In this document: piece after piece, positions 1 to 8,262 of the stretch
Layout of the letters: each line of letters opens with the position of its first letter
How positions within the stretch are numbered: position 1 is the first letter of the stretch
Assembly (NCBI GenBank): GCA_041660925.1
Contig: JBAZVI010000002.1
Span: forward strand, 372,001-436,000
Direction: 5' to 3'
Length of the DNA: 64,000 nt
Origin: Elusimicrobiota bacterium
Lineage (GTDB): Bacteria; Elusimicrobiota; Elusimicrobia; UBA1565
The notes under the pieces: generated by a model
What the model saw: the letters and a program-made list of their open reading frames with translations, nothing else
Told to the model about the DNA's origin: nothing
The model's database searches: none
Position numbers and translations under genes: made by a program

Positions 1-723
1 CCAGGCGCCCTTGGTCTGCGTGCCCCAGAGGCAGAAGACGTCGAGGAAGATGAGCGGGGGCAGCAGCCAGGAGCGCGTCTTCATGAACTGCGCCACGAGG
101 ATGGGGAACATGATGACGAGGTAGTCGGCGAAGAAGTTGGGGTTCCCGAAGGTGGAGAAGACGCGGTCGCCGAAGGCGCCGCGCCAGATGAACGGGTCGG
201 GGCCGCGCCCGGGGCCGGGCGGGAAGAAGCTGATGTCGAACCACTGCAGGAAGCCGTAGCCCGCGCAGATGGCGAGCGTCCAGACCAGGATCTTCGTCGT
301 GCGTTCGACGGCGCTCTCGCTGAACTCGCGGATGACGATGAGCGGCACCGTCATGTAGAAGATGCGGCGCAGGAAGAAGTCGAGCGAGGAGAATTTGTAG
401 GGCGCGTGGATGTAGGAGAAGATGCCGTAGCCGAAATAGGCGAGGAAGGGCGCCAGCGTCACGAGGTCGCTCTTCGTGAAGGCGTTGCGGCCCTCCTCGA
501 AGATGCGGCAGAGCCAGAGCGCGAGGAGGCAGACGCCGCCCATCTGGACGAGGGTGATCTTGACCTGGGCCGAGTCGTAGGTGCGCAGGTAGAAGGAATC
601 GGAGATGAGCAGATAGAGGATGGGCAGCCACCAGACCAGCGCCTTCTGGGCGAAGCTGGCCGCGGGGGCCGAGGTCTCGCGGAGTCCCTTCTTGGGGATG
701 TTCTTCGCGGGCTGCGCGCTCAT
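1..723 (-). CDS. O-antigen ligase-like polytopic membrane protein (partial)
   Basis: The visible 241 residues start at the ATG complementary to 721-723; the rest lies left of the window. After a short charged N-terminus (KNIPKKGLRE) come several hydrophobic segments alternating with short loops, and the motif TFGNPNFFADYLVIMFP. A GNPN-F followed by a hydrophobic helix is typical of the O-antigen ligase/polymerase (WaaL/Wzy_C) superfamily, which transfers or polymerises glycans at the periplasmic face of the inner membrane. The catalytic periplasmic loop is outside the window, so the substrate cannot be judged. The gene diverges from the tRNA-Thr at 841. Other polytopic glycan-handling families are possible but the GNPN signature makes this the best call. 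Confidence 0.7.
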   Translation of the reverse strand, partial: MSAQPAKNIPKKGLRETSAPAASFAQKALVWWLPILYLLISDSFYLRTYDSAQVKITLVQMGGVCLLALWLCRIFEEGRNAFTKSDLVTLAPFLAYFGYGIFSYIHAPYKFSSLDFFLRRIFYMTVPLIVIREFSESAVERTTKILVWTLAICAGYGFLQWFDISFFPPGPGRGPDPFIWRGAFGDRVFSTFGNPNFFADYLVIMFPILVAQFMKTRSWLLPPLIFLDVFCLWGTQTKGAW

Positions 724-820
724 GCGGGGACCATCATATATGAATAGGCGTACGCCCGCAACTCTCCCCCGACCGGGCTCGGCGCTCGCGGCCGCGCGCG
801 AGCCGCAAACGCCGAGAATT

Positions 821-829
821 TGATATAGT
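821..829 (+). promoter_or_regulatory. Extended -10 promoter for tRNA-Thr
   Basis: TG-A-TATAGT at 821-829 is an extended -10 element ending 11 nt before the first tRNA base. No good -35 hexamer is visible 17 bp upstream, which fits an extended -10 promoter. Confidence 0.55.
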
Positions 830-840
830 GTCGACCCGAC

Positions 841-912
841 GCCGGGGTAGCTCAACGGCAGAGCAATCGCTTCGTAAGCGATAGGTTGTGGGTTCGAATC
901 CCATCCCCGGCT
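841..912 (+). tRNA. tRNA-Thr (anticodon CGT)
   Basis: A full cloverleaf can be folded by hand. The acceptor stem is GCCGGGG/CCCCGGC, the D stem GCTC/GAGC, the anticodon stem ATCGC/GCGAT with loop TTCGTAA (anticodon CGT, reads ACG), and the T arm GTGGG-TTCGAAT-CCCAT. The discriminator base is T and no CCA is encoded. The gene at 932 starts only 19 nt after the tRNA, so the two are probably on one transcript. Confidence 0.95.
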
Positions 913-931
913 GACACTTTTCCCCCATCCC

Positions 932-1438
932 ATGAGCAGGGCCTTCATCCGCGAGGACGCCGCCCCCGACGAGGAGCCGCCCCGCCCGCAGAGCGGGCAG
1001 CCCAACTACGTGACGTCGCACGGTCTCGAGGTACTGCGCGAGCGCGTCGCGGCGCTCGCGCGCGAACGCGAGGCGCTCAAGCCCGACGCGGCCGACCCCG
1101 CGGCCGGACAGCGTCTGCGGCGCGTCGAACGCGACCTCGTCCATTATCAGGGACGCCTCGACAGCGCCATCCTCGTGAGCCCGGGAGGACGTCCCGCCGA
1201 CCGCGTCTTCTTCGGCGCGACGGTCGTCTACCGCGGCGCCGAAGGCGAGAGCCGCGTGCGCATCGTCGGAGAGGACGAGGCGGCCGACGCGGACGGGGAG
1301 CGCTCCCCTTCCCCCGCGCTCAGCTGGACCTCGCCGCTGGCGCAGGCCTTCCTCGGCGCGAAGCCCGGCGAACGCGTCCTCTGGAAGCGCCCCGCCGGCG
1401 ACCTCGAACTCGAAGTCCTCTCGATCAGTTACGAATAA
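932..1438 (+). CDS. GreA/GreB-family transcription elongation factor-like protein
   Basis: 168 residues. Residues 25-85 form a helical N-terminal region (YVTSHGLEVLRERVAALARE) like the GreA coiled coil, and residues 90-168 resemble the FKBP-like Gre C-terminal domain, with IVGEDEA followed by SPLAQAFLGAKPGERVLW. Gre factors bind the secondary channel of RNA polymerase and stimulate cleavage of backtracked transcripts; related Gre-like proteins (Rnk, GreB-type) have other roles. The start codon lies 19 nt after the tRNA-Thr, with no Shine-Dalgarno and no promoter in between, so the mRNA is likely released by tRNA 3' processing. A perfect hairpin begins at the last base of the stop codon. Confidence 0.75.
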   Translation: MSRAFIREDAAPDEEPPRPQSGQPNYVTSHGLEVLRERVAALAREREALKPDAADPAAGQRLRRVERDLVHYQGRLDSAILVSPGGRPADRVFFGATVVYRGAEGESRVRIVGEDEAADADGERSPSPALSWTSPLAQAFLGAKPGERVLWKRPAGDLELEVLSISYE

Positions 1439-1466
1439 AGGAGGCCCTTTCGGGCCTCCTTCTCTC
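1438..1466 (+). terminator. Hairpin terminator after the Gre-like gene
   Basis: AAGGAGGCCC (1438-1447), loop TTTC, GGGCCTCCTT (1452-1461): a perfect 10-bp stem followed by a weak pyrimidine tract (TCTCTCC). It lies between convergent genes and could act in both directions. Confidence 0.8.
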
Positions 1467-1485
1467 CTTCATCCGTCGGTCGTCC

Positions 1486-2352
1486 CTAGTCCAGGACGCG
1501 CTTGTTCCAACGGCATTGATAGCCGTGGCGGGAGTAGGTGTTCTCGTAGGCGTATTCGCAGTCCTCGAGCGGCATGCAGCGCGCGGGCGCCTTCAAGATG
1601 GGCCCGTTCGAACACTCGCACCAGCCGTTGGGCGCCGGGCATTCGTCCTTGCCCTTGACGGCGCGAGGCCGCGGCGGCTCGGTCTTCCGGACGGGCTTCG
1701 GCGCGACGCGCGGGACCTTCGCGAGCGCGCGCACCGCGGCCGCGGCTTCGCGGCGGACGGATTCGTCGGCGTCCTTCTGCGCGGCGGTCGTCGCCGCCGT
1801 GAGCGCGCGGCGGTCGCCCCGCCGCGCGAGCGCTCGAGCGGCCGCCAGACGGGCGGGCGGCTCCGCGTCCTCGAGCAGCGTGCGCGCGAGGATGCGGGTG
1901 AGCTCGGGGTCGGCGGCGTGCGCGCTCGCGGTCGCGGCCGCGAGGCAGTAGGCGGCGCGGCTCTCCGGGTTCGCCTCTTCGAGCAGAAAGAGGTCCCCCG
2001 CCTCGAGCGGAGCGCCTCCGGGGAAGGCCAGCGAGAGGACGGCCGCCTCGCGCCGCGCGAGATGGTCGAGGTCGCCGGACATCGCCGAGGCGACGGCCCG
2101 CAGCGCGCGCGTCCCGACGTGCCGGCCGCTCGCGAGCGTGCGCAGGAGCTCTCGGCGCACCGCCGCGGACGGCTCCCCCGCGAGAGCGGCGGCGAGCTGC
2201 TCGACGTTCGCGGGGTCGTCCTTCGCGCGGAGCTTGCGCACGGCGTCGATCTTCACGCGCTCCTCGGCGCTCGTCGGGACGACGGGGTCCTCCGGCCCGG
2301 CGCAGAACGCGGAGGAGGCGAGGAGGAGGGAGGCGAGGAGCGTGCCGGTCAC
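1486..2352 (-). CDS. Exported HEAT-repeat-like protein with Cys-rich C-terminus
   Basis: 288 residues from a GTG start that overlaps the stop of the upstream oxidoreductase (GTGA, 2349-2352). A short signal peptide (TGTLLASLLLASSAFCAG) is followed by alpha-helical HEAT-like repeats at about residues 25-215 (RRELLRTLASG, ARLAAARALARRGDRRAL, VRREAAAAVRALA). A basic linker (KPVRKTEPPRPRAVKGK) leads to a C-terminal segment with six cysteines (CPAPNGWCEC ... CMPLEDCEYAY ... YQC) that probably forms disulfides outside the cytoplasm. I do not recognise a specific family. It is probably co-transcribed with the Gfo/Idh/MocA gene. HEAT scaffolds mediate protein contacts, and no enzymatic motif is visible. 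Confidence 0.75.
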   Translation of the reverse strand: MTGTLLASLLLASSAFCAGPEDPVVPTSAEERVKIDAVRKLRAKDDPANVEQLAAALAGEPSAAVRRELLRTLASGRHVGTRALRAVASAMSGDLDHLARREAAVLSLAFPGGAPLEAGDLFLLEEANPESRAAYCLAAATASAHAADPELTRILARTLLEDAEPPARLAAARALARRGDRRALTAATTAAQKDADESVRREAAAAVRALAKVPRVAPKPVRKTEPPRPRAVKGKDECPAPNGWCECSNGPILKAPARCMPLEDCEYAYENTYSRHGYQCRWNKRVLD

Positions 2353-3317
2353 GGGCCGACGGCCTCCCAGCGCCCGCTCGCGGCGGAACGATAGGCCGCG
2401 TCGACGGCGCGCAGGTCCTGCAGGGCCTTCACGGCGTCGACGGCGGGGGCCGCACCCCCGACGACTTCGAGGAAGTGGCGCAGAAGCGTCTCCTTCCCCA
2501 TCGGATCGGAGGCGTCGATGGGGACGCGGCGCAGGGTGTCTCCGCGCAGTTCGATGTAGGCCCGGTCGCAGGTATAGGCCAGCGCGCCCCCGTCCCCTTC
2601 GACGAGCACGTTCGGGACCGAGCGGTCCCAGTCGCGGTCCCACGAGGCCTCGAAGGTCCCCTCCACGCCCTCCCCGAAGTCGAGGGCGAGCCGGAACTCC
2701 GACTCCCCCTCCATCGCCGCGATGGGGCGGCGCGCCTCGAGCAGGCGCACGCGGCGCAGCGGGCCGAGCAGGATCTGGAGCAGCCGCAGGTAGTGCGGCC
2801 CGACGTCCGCGAGCAGCCCGCCGCCCATGCGCTCCTTGCGCAGGCGCCAGCCGGCGGGCGCGTAGCGCTTGGAGTGGACGGCGCAGACCCCGCGGGGGCG
2901 GCCGACGACGGCCTCCCGCAGCAGCCGCACCGCCGCGGGGACGAACGGCATGAAAGCGTAGTTCTCGCCGACCAGCAGCCGACGGGCGTCGAGGCGGGCG
3001 AGGGCCTCCCCGTCCTCGAGGGTGTGGGCCAGGGGCTTCTCGAGCAGGACGGCCTTGCCCGAAGCGACCGCCCGCTCGGCGAAGCGGCGGTGCAGGTCGT
3101 GCGGCACGCAGAGGATGAGGCCCCCGACGCGCGGGTCGTCGCACGCCGCCTCGAAGGAGGGCAGCGCCTCTCCCCCGTGGCGGGCGGCGAAGTCCGCGGA
3201 GCGGACGGGGTCCCGCCCCGCGAAATAGAGGCGTGCGACGCCCATGCGGGAGAGCGCTCCCGCATGGGCCGCCGCGTAGTGTCCGCAGCCGACGAGGCAG
3301 ATGCCGGTCCTATCCAT
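2349..3317 (-). CDS. Gfo/Idh/MocA-family oxidoreductase
   Basis: 322 residues, the usual length for this NAD(P)-dependent dehydrogenase family. The N-terminal Rossmann fold has GICLVGCGHYAAAH (G-x-G-x-x-A type). The family signature EKPLAHT lies near residues 93-99 and carries the conserved Lys that contacts cofactor and substrate. GGLLADVGPHYLRLLQ near residue 170 matches the G-x-x-x-D-x-G-x-H motif with the catalytic His. Family members oxidise or reduce sugars, inositols and related polyols; the substrate here cannot be deduced. It is first in a two-gene minus-strand unit with the HEAT-like gene and diverges from shc. Confidence 0.88.
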   Translation of the reverse strand: MDRTGICLVGCGHYAAAHAGALSRMGVARLYFAGRDPVRSADFAARHGGEALPSFEAACDDPRVGGLILCVPHDLHRRFAERAVASGKAVLLEKPLAHTLEDGEALARLDARRLLVGENYAFMPFVPAAVRLLREAVVGRPRGVCAVHSKRYAPAGWRLRKERMGGGLLADVGPHYLRLLQILLGPLRRVRLLEARRPIAAMEGESEFRLALDFGEGVEGTFEASWDRDWDRSVPNVLVEGDGGALAYTCDRAYIELRGDTLRRVPIDASDPMGKETLLRHFLEVVGGAAPAVDAVKALQDLRAVDAAYRSAASGRWEAVGP

Positions 3318-3328
3318 CCGAGGGAGGG

Positions 3329-3357
3329 ATTCTCGCTCAAATCGGGGGCGCGGTCAA
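3329..3357 (-). promoter_or_regulatory. Sigma70-type promoter of the oxidoreductase gene
   Basis: On the minus strand TTGACC (complement of 3352-3357) and GAGAAT (complement of 3329-3334) are separated by exactly 17 bp. The start codon follows 11 nt after the -10 element, so the predicted leader is only about 5 nt, with no Shine-Dalgarno. Confidence 0.7.
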
Positions 3358-3381
3358 GCGGAAGAGGCGGCCATGCATTAA

Positions 3382-3390
3382 TGGTATAAT
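3382..3390 (+). promoter_or_regulatory. Extended -10 promoter of the hopanoid operon
   Basis: TG-G-TATAAT at 3382-3390 is a consensus extended -10 box ending 10 nt before the shc ATG. No -35 hexamer or Shine-Dalgarno is seen, so the predicted mRNA has a leader of about 4 nt. Confidence 0.7.
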
Positions 3391-3400
3391 GGACATCTAA

Positions 3401-5437
3401 ATGGTCAGAAAGTACGTACAGGACTGGCTCGCCCCTTTCGGTCGCCCGATGTTCCGCAAGCCCCGGCAGTGGGCGGAGCGTCTCAAGCCGTCCGCGGACG
3501 AAGGGTCCGAGCACGAGGTCCCCTCGGTCCTCGAGGAGGCCATCCGCAAGTCCCAGGAAGCGCTCCTGCGCAGGCAGAACACGGAGGACGGCTACTGGCT
3601 CGCCGACCTGCGCGCGGACACGACCATCGACTCCGACACGGTCATGCTGCTGAACTTCCTCGGGCGCGGGGACTCGCCGAAGGTGCGCCGCTACGCGAAC
3701 TTCATCCTCGAGCAGCAGAACGCCGACGGCGGCTGGCCCATCTACCGCAACGGCCCCTCCGAGATCTCGGCCACGGTCAAGGCGTACTGGGCGCTCAAGT
3801 TCGCCGGGCGCGGTCCCGAGGAGCCCTCGATGCGCCGCGCCCGCGAGCGCATCGCCAAGCTCGGCGGCATCCACAAGGTCAACACCTACAGCAAGTTCTA
3901 CATGGCCATGTGGGGACTCTACGACTGGCGAGGGGTCCCTTCCATCCCGCCCGAGCTCATGCTGTTCCCGAACTGGTTCTATTTCAACATCTACGAGATG
4001 TCGTCCTGGACCCGGGCCATCGTCGTCCCGCTCACCATCATCTGGTCCGAGCGCCCGACGCTCGTCTGCCCCCCCCACGCGCGGCTCGACGAGCTCTTCC
4101 CCGATTCCCGCCGCCACATCCCTCTGAGCGAAGCCGTGCCGCCGCACGAGGTGGTCTCCTGGACGAACTTCTTCCTCCTCTGGGATTCGCTCCTCAAGGG
4201 CATGGAGGGCCGCGGCGGGCACTGGATCCGCACCTGGGCGCTGCGCCTCGCCGAGGACTGGATGCTCGAGCGCCTCCAGGATTCCGACGGGCTGGGCGCC
4301 ATCTATCCCGGCATCGTCAACACGATCATGGCGATGAAGGCCCTCGGCTATCCCGACAGCGACCCGCGGCTCAAGAAGCAGATCGAGCACCTCGAGACCC
4401 TCGAGCTCGACCGCGGCCCGGACAAGATCGAGATGCAGCCGTGCGTCTCCCCCGTCTGGGACACCGCCATCTCCCTCATCGCCCTCGCCGAGTCCGGGCT
4501 CGACCGCCGCCATCCGGCGCTCGTGAGCGCCGCGCGCTGGCTCATCTCCAAGGAGATCCGCCGCGCCGGGGACTGGCGCTACACGAACCCCGCCGGCCCC
4601 ATCGGGGGCTGGGCTTTCGAGTTCAACAACGCCTTCTACCCGGACATCGACGACACCGCGATGGTGATGCTCGCGCTGCGCCACGTGGACCTCGACGAAG
4701 CCGACGCGCACCTGCGCGAGAAGGCCTGCCTGCGCGGCCTACACTGGCTGCTCTCCATGCAGTCGCGCAACGGCGGCTGGGGAGCGTTCGACAAGGACAA
4801 CACGAAGTACATCTTCACGAAGATCCCCTTCGCCGACCACAACGCCATGATCGACCCGCCGACCGTCGACGTCTCCGGCCGCGTGCTCGAATTCCTCGGC
4901 TACATCGGCTACGACGAGAGCTACCCCGCCGTGCATTCCTCCGTGGAATTCCTCCTCGCCGAGCAGGAGGAGGACGGTTCCTGGTACGGCCGCTGGTGCG
5001 TCAACTACATCTACGGGACCTGGCAGTCCCTGCGCGGCCTGGCCGCCATCGGCTACGACATGGGCGCCCCCGAGATCCAGAAGGCCGCCGACTGGCTCGA
5101 GTCCGTCCAGCTCCCGGACGGCGGCTGGGGAGAGACCTGCGCGACCTACGACGACCCCGCGCGCAAGGGCGAGGGTCCCGCGACGCCCGCCCAGACCGCC
5201 TGGGCCGTCATGGCCCTGATGGCCGCCGGACGCTCCGATTCCCCCGCCGTCGAGCGCGGGGTCGAGCACCTGATCGCGACCCAGCGCCCCGACGGGACCT
5301 GGGACGAGACGGAGTACACCGGCACGGGCTTCCCCCGCGTCTTCTACCTCGAGTACACGCTCTACCGCGACAACTTCCCGCTGCTCGCGCTCGGACATTA
5401 CCGCAGCGAACTGCAGCGCTTGAAGACGTCGTTCTGA
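3401..5437 (+). CDS. shc: Squalene-hopene cyclase
   Basis: 678 residues, close to the usual 630-720. The enzyme cyclises squalene to hopene/hopanol at the inner membrane, the committed step of hopanoid synthesis. The catalytic acid motif DIDDTA is at residues 415-420. Several QW repeats are visible (QNADGGWP near 108, QSRNGGWGAFD near 453, QLPDGGWGE near 569, QRPDGTWDE near 628), and the cyclase GSWYGRWGxNYxYGT-type motif appears as GSWYGRWCVNYIYGTW. The first gene of an eight-gene co-directional unit, with 22 bp to hpnH. The ATG lies 10 nt after an extended -10 TATAAT and lacks a Shine-Dalgarno. Confidence 0.96.
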   Translation: MVRKYVQDWLAPFGRPMFRKPRQWAERLKPSADEGSEHEVPSVLEEAIRKSQEALLRRQNTEDGYWLADLRADTTIDSDTVMLLNFLGRGDSPKVRRYANFILEQQNADGGWPIYRNGPSEISATVKAYWALKFAGRGPEEPSMRRARERIAKLGGIHKVNTYSKFYMAMWGLYDWRGVPSIPPELMLFPNWFYFNIYEMSSWTRAIVVPLTIIWSERPTLVCPPHARLDELFPDSRRHIPLSEAVPPHEVVSWTNFFLLWDSLLKGMEGRGGHWIRTWALRLAEDWMLERLQDSDGLGAIYPGIVNTIMAMKALGYPDSDPRLKKQIEHLETLELDRGPDKIEMQPCVSPVWDTAISLIALAESGLDRRHPALVSAARWLISKEIRRAGDWRYTNPAGPIGGWAFEFNNAFYPDIDDTAMVMLALRHVDLDEADAHLREKACLRGLHWLLSMQSRNGGWGAFDKDNTKYIFTKIPFADHNAMIDPPTVDVSGRVLEFLGYIGYDESYPAVHSSVEFLLAEQEEDGSWYGRWCVNYIYGTWQSLRGLAAIGYDMGAPEIQKAADWLESVQLPDGGWGETCATYDDPARKGEGPATPAQTAWAVMALMAAGRSDSPAVERGVEHLIATQRPDGTWDETEYTGTGFPRVFYLEYTLYRDNFPLLALGHYRSELQRLKTSF

Positions 5438-5459
5438 CGCCGAATCCTCCGGAGGTCTG

Positions 5460-6569
5460 ATGGCCGTCCCGATCCGCATGCAGCTGGCCGTGTTCAAGTA
5501 CATCCTCTCGCGCAAGTTCTCCCGCGACGAGCGCTACCCGCTCGTGCTCATGCTCGAGCCCCTCTTCGCCTGCAACCTCGAGTGCGCCGGCTGCGGGAAG
5601 ATCCAGTATCCCGTCGACATCCTGCGCAAGCGCATGACCCCCGAAGAGTGCTGGGAGGCCGCCCGGGAGTGCGGCGCCCCCATCGTCACGGTGGCCGGCG
5701 GAGAGCCGCTCATCCATCCGCAGATCACGGAGATCGTCGAGGGGCTCATCGCCCGCGGGCACTACGTCATCCTCTGCACGAACGCGCTCCTCCTCGAGAA
5801 GAACATCGGCCGCTTCAAGCCCTCCTCGCAGTTCATGTTCAGCGTGCACCTCGACGGCCCGGAGAAGGTCCACGACCACGCGGTCTGCCGCGAGGGCGTC
5901 TACAAGACCGCGGTCTCGGCGATCCGCCTCGCGAAGGAGAAGGGCTTCCACGTCTTCACCAACACGACGGTCTTCGAGGGGCAGGACCCCGAGGTCTTCC
6001 GCGGCTTCTTCGACGACCTCATGGCGCTCGGGATCGACGGCATCACGATCTCCCCCGGCTACGCCTACGAGAAAGCCCCGGTGCAGGACCGGTTCCTCAA
6101 GAACGAGGGGACGCGCGCGTGGTTCCGCGCGGCGCTCAAGGATTGGAGGAAGAAGGGTTGGATCTTCAACCACAGCCCCTTCTACCTCGACTTCCTCGAG
6201 GGCCGGCGCGACTACGACTGCACCCCCTGGGGAACCCCCCTGCGCAGCGTCCTGGGCTGGCAGCGGCCCTGCTACCTCATCTCCGAGGGTGAGCCCGCGA
6301 AGACCTTCGCGGAGCTCCTCGCGACGACGGACTGGAAGGCCTACGGCCGCGCTTCGGGCAACCCGAAATGCGCGAACTGCATGGCCCACGTGGGCTACGA
6401 GCCGACCTCCGTCGTCGACTCCTTCTCCTCGTTCGGCCGCTTCCTGGAGATGGTGCTGGACTACGCGGCCTCGAGCGGGCCCGCCAAGTCCGAGGTCCCC
6501 GCTCCGCGTCCGGCGACGCCCGCCGCCGACGCCCAGCCGCCGGCCTGCGGCTGCAAGGAGAAAAGATAG
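5460..6569 (+). CDS. hpnH: Adenosyl-hopene transferase HpnH (radical SAM)
   Basis: 369 residues. The radical-SAM cluster motif CNLECAGC (Cys38, Cys42, Cys45) follows LEPLFA. HpnH uses the 5'-deoxyadenosyl radical to attach adenosine to diploptene, giving adenosylhopane, the first step towards C35 bacteriohopanepolyols. VAGGEPLIHP near residue 81 is the GGEP motif that holds SAM. The C-terminal part has CANCMAHVGYEP near residue 304, typical of HpnH, and the protein ends in a Cys-containing tail (CGCKEKR). A strong Shine-Dalgarno (CCGGAGG) precedes the ATG. Its position directly after shc is the classical arrangement. Confidence 0.95.
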   Translation: MAVPIRMQLAVFKYILSRKFSRDERYPLVLMLEPLFACNLECAGCGKIQYPVDILRKRMTPEECWEAARECGAPIVTVAGGEPLIHPQITEIVEGLIARGHYVILCTNALLLEKNIGRFKPSSQFMFSVHLDGPEKVHDHAVCREGVYKTAVSAIRLAKEKGFHVFTNTTVFEGQDPEVFRGFFDDLMALGIDGITISPGYAYEKAPVQDRFLKNEGTRAWFRAALKDWRKKGWIFNHSPFYLDFLEGRRDYDCTPWGTPLRSVLGWQRPCYLISEGEPAKTFAELLATTDWKAYGRASGNPKCANCMAHVGYEPTSVVDSFSSFGRFLEMVLDYAASSGPAKSEVPAPRPATPAADAQPPACGCKEKR

Positions 6570-7591
6570 TGGACGCGGCTTTCGTCACCGGCGGGACCGG
6601 CTTCGTCGGCGCGAACCTCGTGCGCCTCCTCCTCGAGAAGGGGCTGAGAGTCCGGGCGCTCGCGCGCAAGGGCGCCGAGCTCCACAACCTCAAGGGCCTT
6701 CCCGTCGAGCTCGTGACCGGCGACCTGCTCGACCGCGCGAGCCTGCGCGAAGGCTGCCGCGGGGTCCGCTACGTCTTCCACGTCGCCGCCGATTACCGCA
6801 TCTGGGTCCCCGACCCGCAGGCCATGCTCGCGGCCAACGTCGACGGGACCCGCAACGTCATCGAGGAGGGGCACGCGGCGGGCGCCGAGCGCATCGTCCA
6901 CTGCTCGAGCGTCGCCGCGATCAAGCCGCCGCGCCCGGGCTCCCTGACCCCCTCGGACGAGGGCAGCGAGTACCGGGACCCTTCCGAGATCGTCGGCGTC
7001 TACAAGAAGTCGAAGTGGCTCTCCGAACGGGCCGCGCTCGAACTCGCCGCGAAGGGCGCCCCCGTCGTCGTCGTGAACCCGTCCACCCCCATCGGGCCCT
7101 GGGACGTGAAGCCCACCCCGACGGGCGCCATCGTCGTGAACTTCCTCAACCGGCGCATGCCCTCCTACGTCGACACGGGGCTGAACATCGTGCACGTGCG
7201 CGACGCGGCGCTGGGCCACTGGCTCGCGGCGCTCAAGGGCCGCGTCGGGGAGCGCTACATCCTCGGCGGGCAGAACCTCACGCTCAAGCAGTCCCTCGAC
7301 CTCCTCGCGCAGATCACGGGCCTGAGCGCCCCGCGCTTCCGCACGCCGTACGCCGTCGCCTGGGCCTTCGCCGCGGTGGACACCGCGCGCTGCCGCGTGA
7401 CCGGCGCCCTGCCCATCGCTCCCCTCGACGCGGTGAGGATGTCGCGCTACCACATGTTCTACGACGCCTCGAAGGCCGTTCGCGAGCTCGGTCTTCCTCA
7501 GACTCCCGCCCGGGAGGCCTTCAAGGACGCCGTGGAGTGGTTCGAGGACAACGGCTACGTCCCGTCCGCCCGACGCAAGGAGAGCGCTTGA
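6569..7591 (+). CDS. hpnA: Hopanoid-associated sugar epimerase HpnA
   Basis: 340 residues from a GTG at 6569 that shares one base with the hpnH stop; AAGGAG lies just upstream. An extended short-chain dehydrogenase/epimerase: Rossmann motif VTGGTGFVGANLV at residues 6-18, catalytic YKKSK near residue 145, and PSTPIGPWDVKPTPTG, characteristic of the HpnA/dihydroflavonol-reductase-like group. HpnA is consistently found in hopanoid clusters but its reaction is not firmly assigned; it is usually annotated as a hopanoid-associated sugar epimerase acting on the ribosyl-derived side chain. The context here supports that role. Confidence 0.92.
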   Translation: MDAAFVTGGTGFVGANLVRLLLEKGLRVRALARKGAELHNLKGLPVELVTGDLLDRASLREGCRGVRYVFHVAADYRIWVPDPQAMLAANVDGTRNVIEEGHAAGAERIVHCSSVAAIKPPRPGSLTPSDEGSEYRDPSEIVGVYKKSKWLSERAALELAAKGAPVVVVNPSTPIGPWDVKPTPTGAIVVNFLNRRMPSYVDTGLNIVHVRDAALGHWLAALKGRVGERYILGGQNLTLKQSLDLLAQITGLSAPRFRTPYAVAWAFAAVDTARCRVTGALPIAPLDAVRMSRYHMFYDASKAVRELGLPQTPAREAFKDAVEWFEDNGYVPSARRKESA

Positions 7592-8262
7592 TCCTCCTCG
7601 CCGCCGCGACCCCCTGGGAGACCCGCCCCCTCTGCGACGCCTTCGGTCTGCGCGCCGTGGGGCCGCTGCGCGTCGGCCGCTGCGCCGGACGGGAGCTCGG
7701 GCTGCTCCGCACGGGTGTCGGCGCGGAGAGGACGCGCGGGGCGCTCGCGTCCCTGAAGGACGCCCCCGTGCGCGCGCTCGTCAGCGTCGGCTTCGCCGGC
7801 GCGCTGCGCGACGACCTCCGGCCCGGGGAGCTCGTCATCGACCTTCGCGGAGCCCCGCAGGACTGGCTCGAGGCCGCCCGCAAGGCCGCGGCCGGCGCCG
7901 GGCCGCTCCACCTGGGCCCGCTCGCGGACTCCGAGCGCGTGCTCACGGAGCCCTCTCAGAAGCGCGCGCTGGGAGCGGCTCAGCGCGCGGCCGCGGTGGA
8001 CATGGAGAGCGCGACCCTGCGCTCCTGGGCCGCCGAGCGCGGCCTCCCGTTCATGGCGGCGCGGGTCATCCTCGACGCCGCGTCCGAAGCGGCCCCCTCG
8101 GAAGCCCCCGCCGACGACGCCCCCTGGACCCTCGCGGCCTACGGGCTGCGCAATTGGCGGGAGCTGCCCCGCATGTTCCGGCTCGCCGGACGGCAGCGGC
8201 CCGCGATGGACAGACTCTGCGCCTTCCTGAGGCGCTGGCTCGAAGAGGTGACGCCCGCATGA
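7588..8262 (+). CDS. hpnG: Adenosylhopane phosphorylase/nucleosidase HpnG
   Basis: 224 residues from a TTG start that overlaps the hpnA stop (TTGA) and is preceded by AAGGAG. It belongs to the nucleoside phosphorylase superfamily, with VGFAGAL near residue 69 and AVDMESAT near residue 136, the latter holding the ribose-binding Met-Glu pair. HpnG removes adenine from adenosylhopane to give the ribosyl/phosphoribosyl-hopane intermediate. It directly follows HpnH and HpnA, so the pathway order is preserved. Length fits the family. The non-ATG start is inferred from the overlap and the Shine-Dalgarno. Confidence 0.9.
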   Translation: MILLAAATPWETRPLCDAFGLRAVGPLRVGRCAGRELGLLRTGVGAERTRGALASLKDAPVRALVSVGFAGALRDDLRPGELVIDLRGAPQDWLEAARKAAAGAGPLHLGPLADSERVLTEPSQKRALGAAQRAAAVDMESATLRSWAAERGLPFMAARVILDAASEAAPSEAPADDAPWTLAAYGLRNWRELPRMFRLAGRQRPAMDRLCAFLRRWLEEVTPA

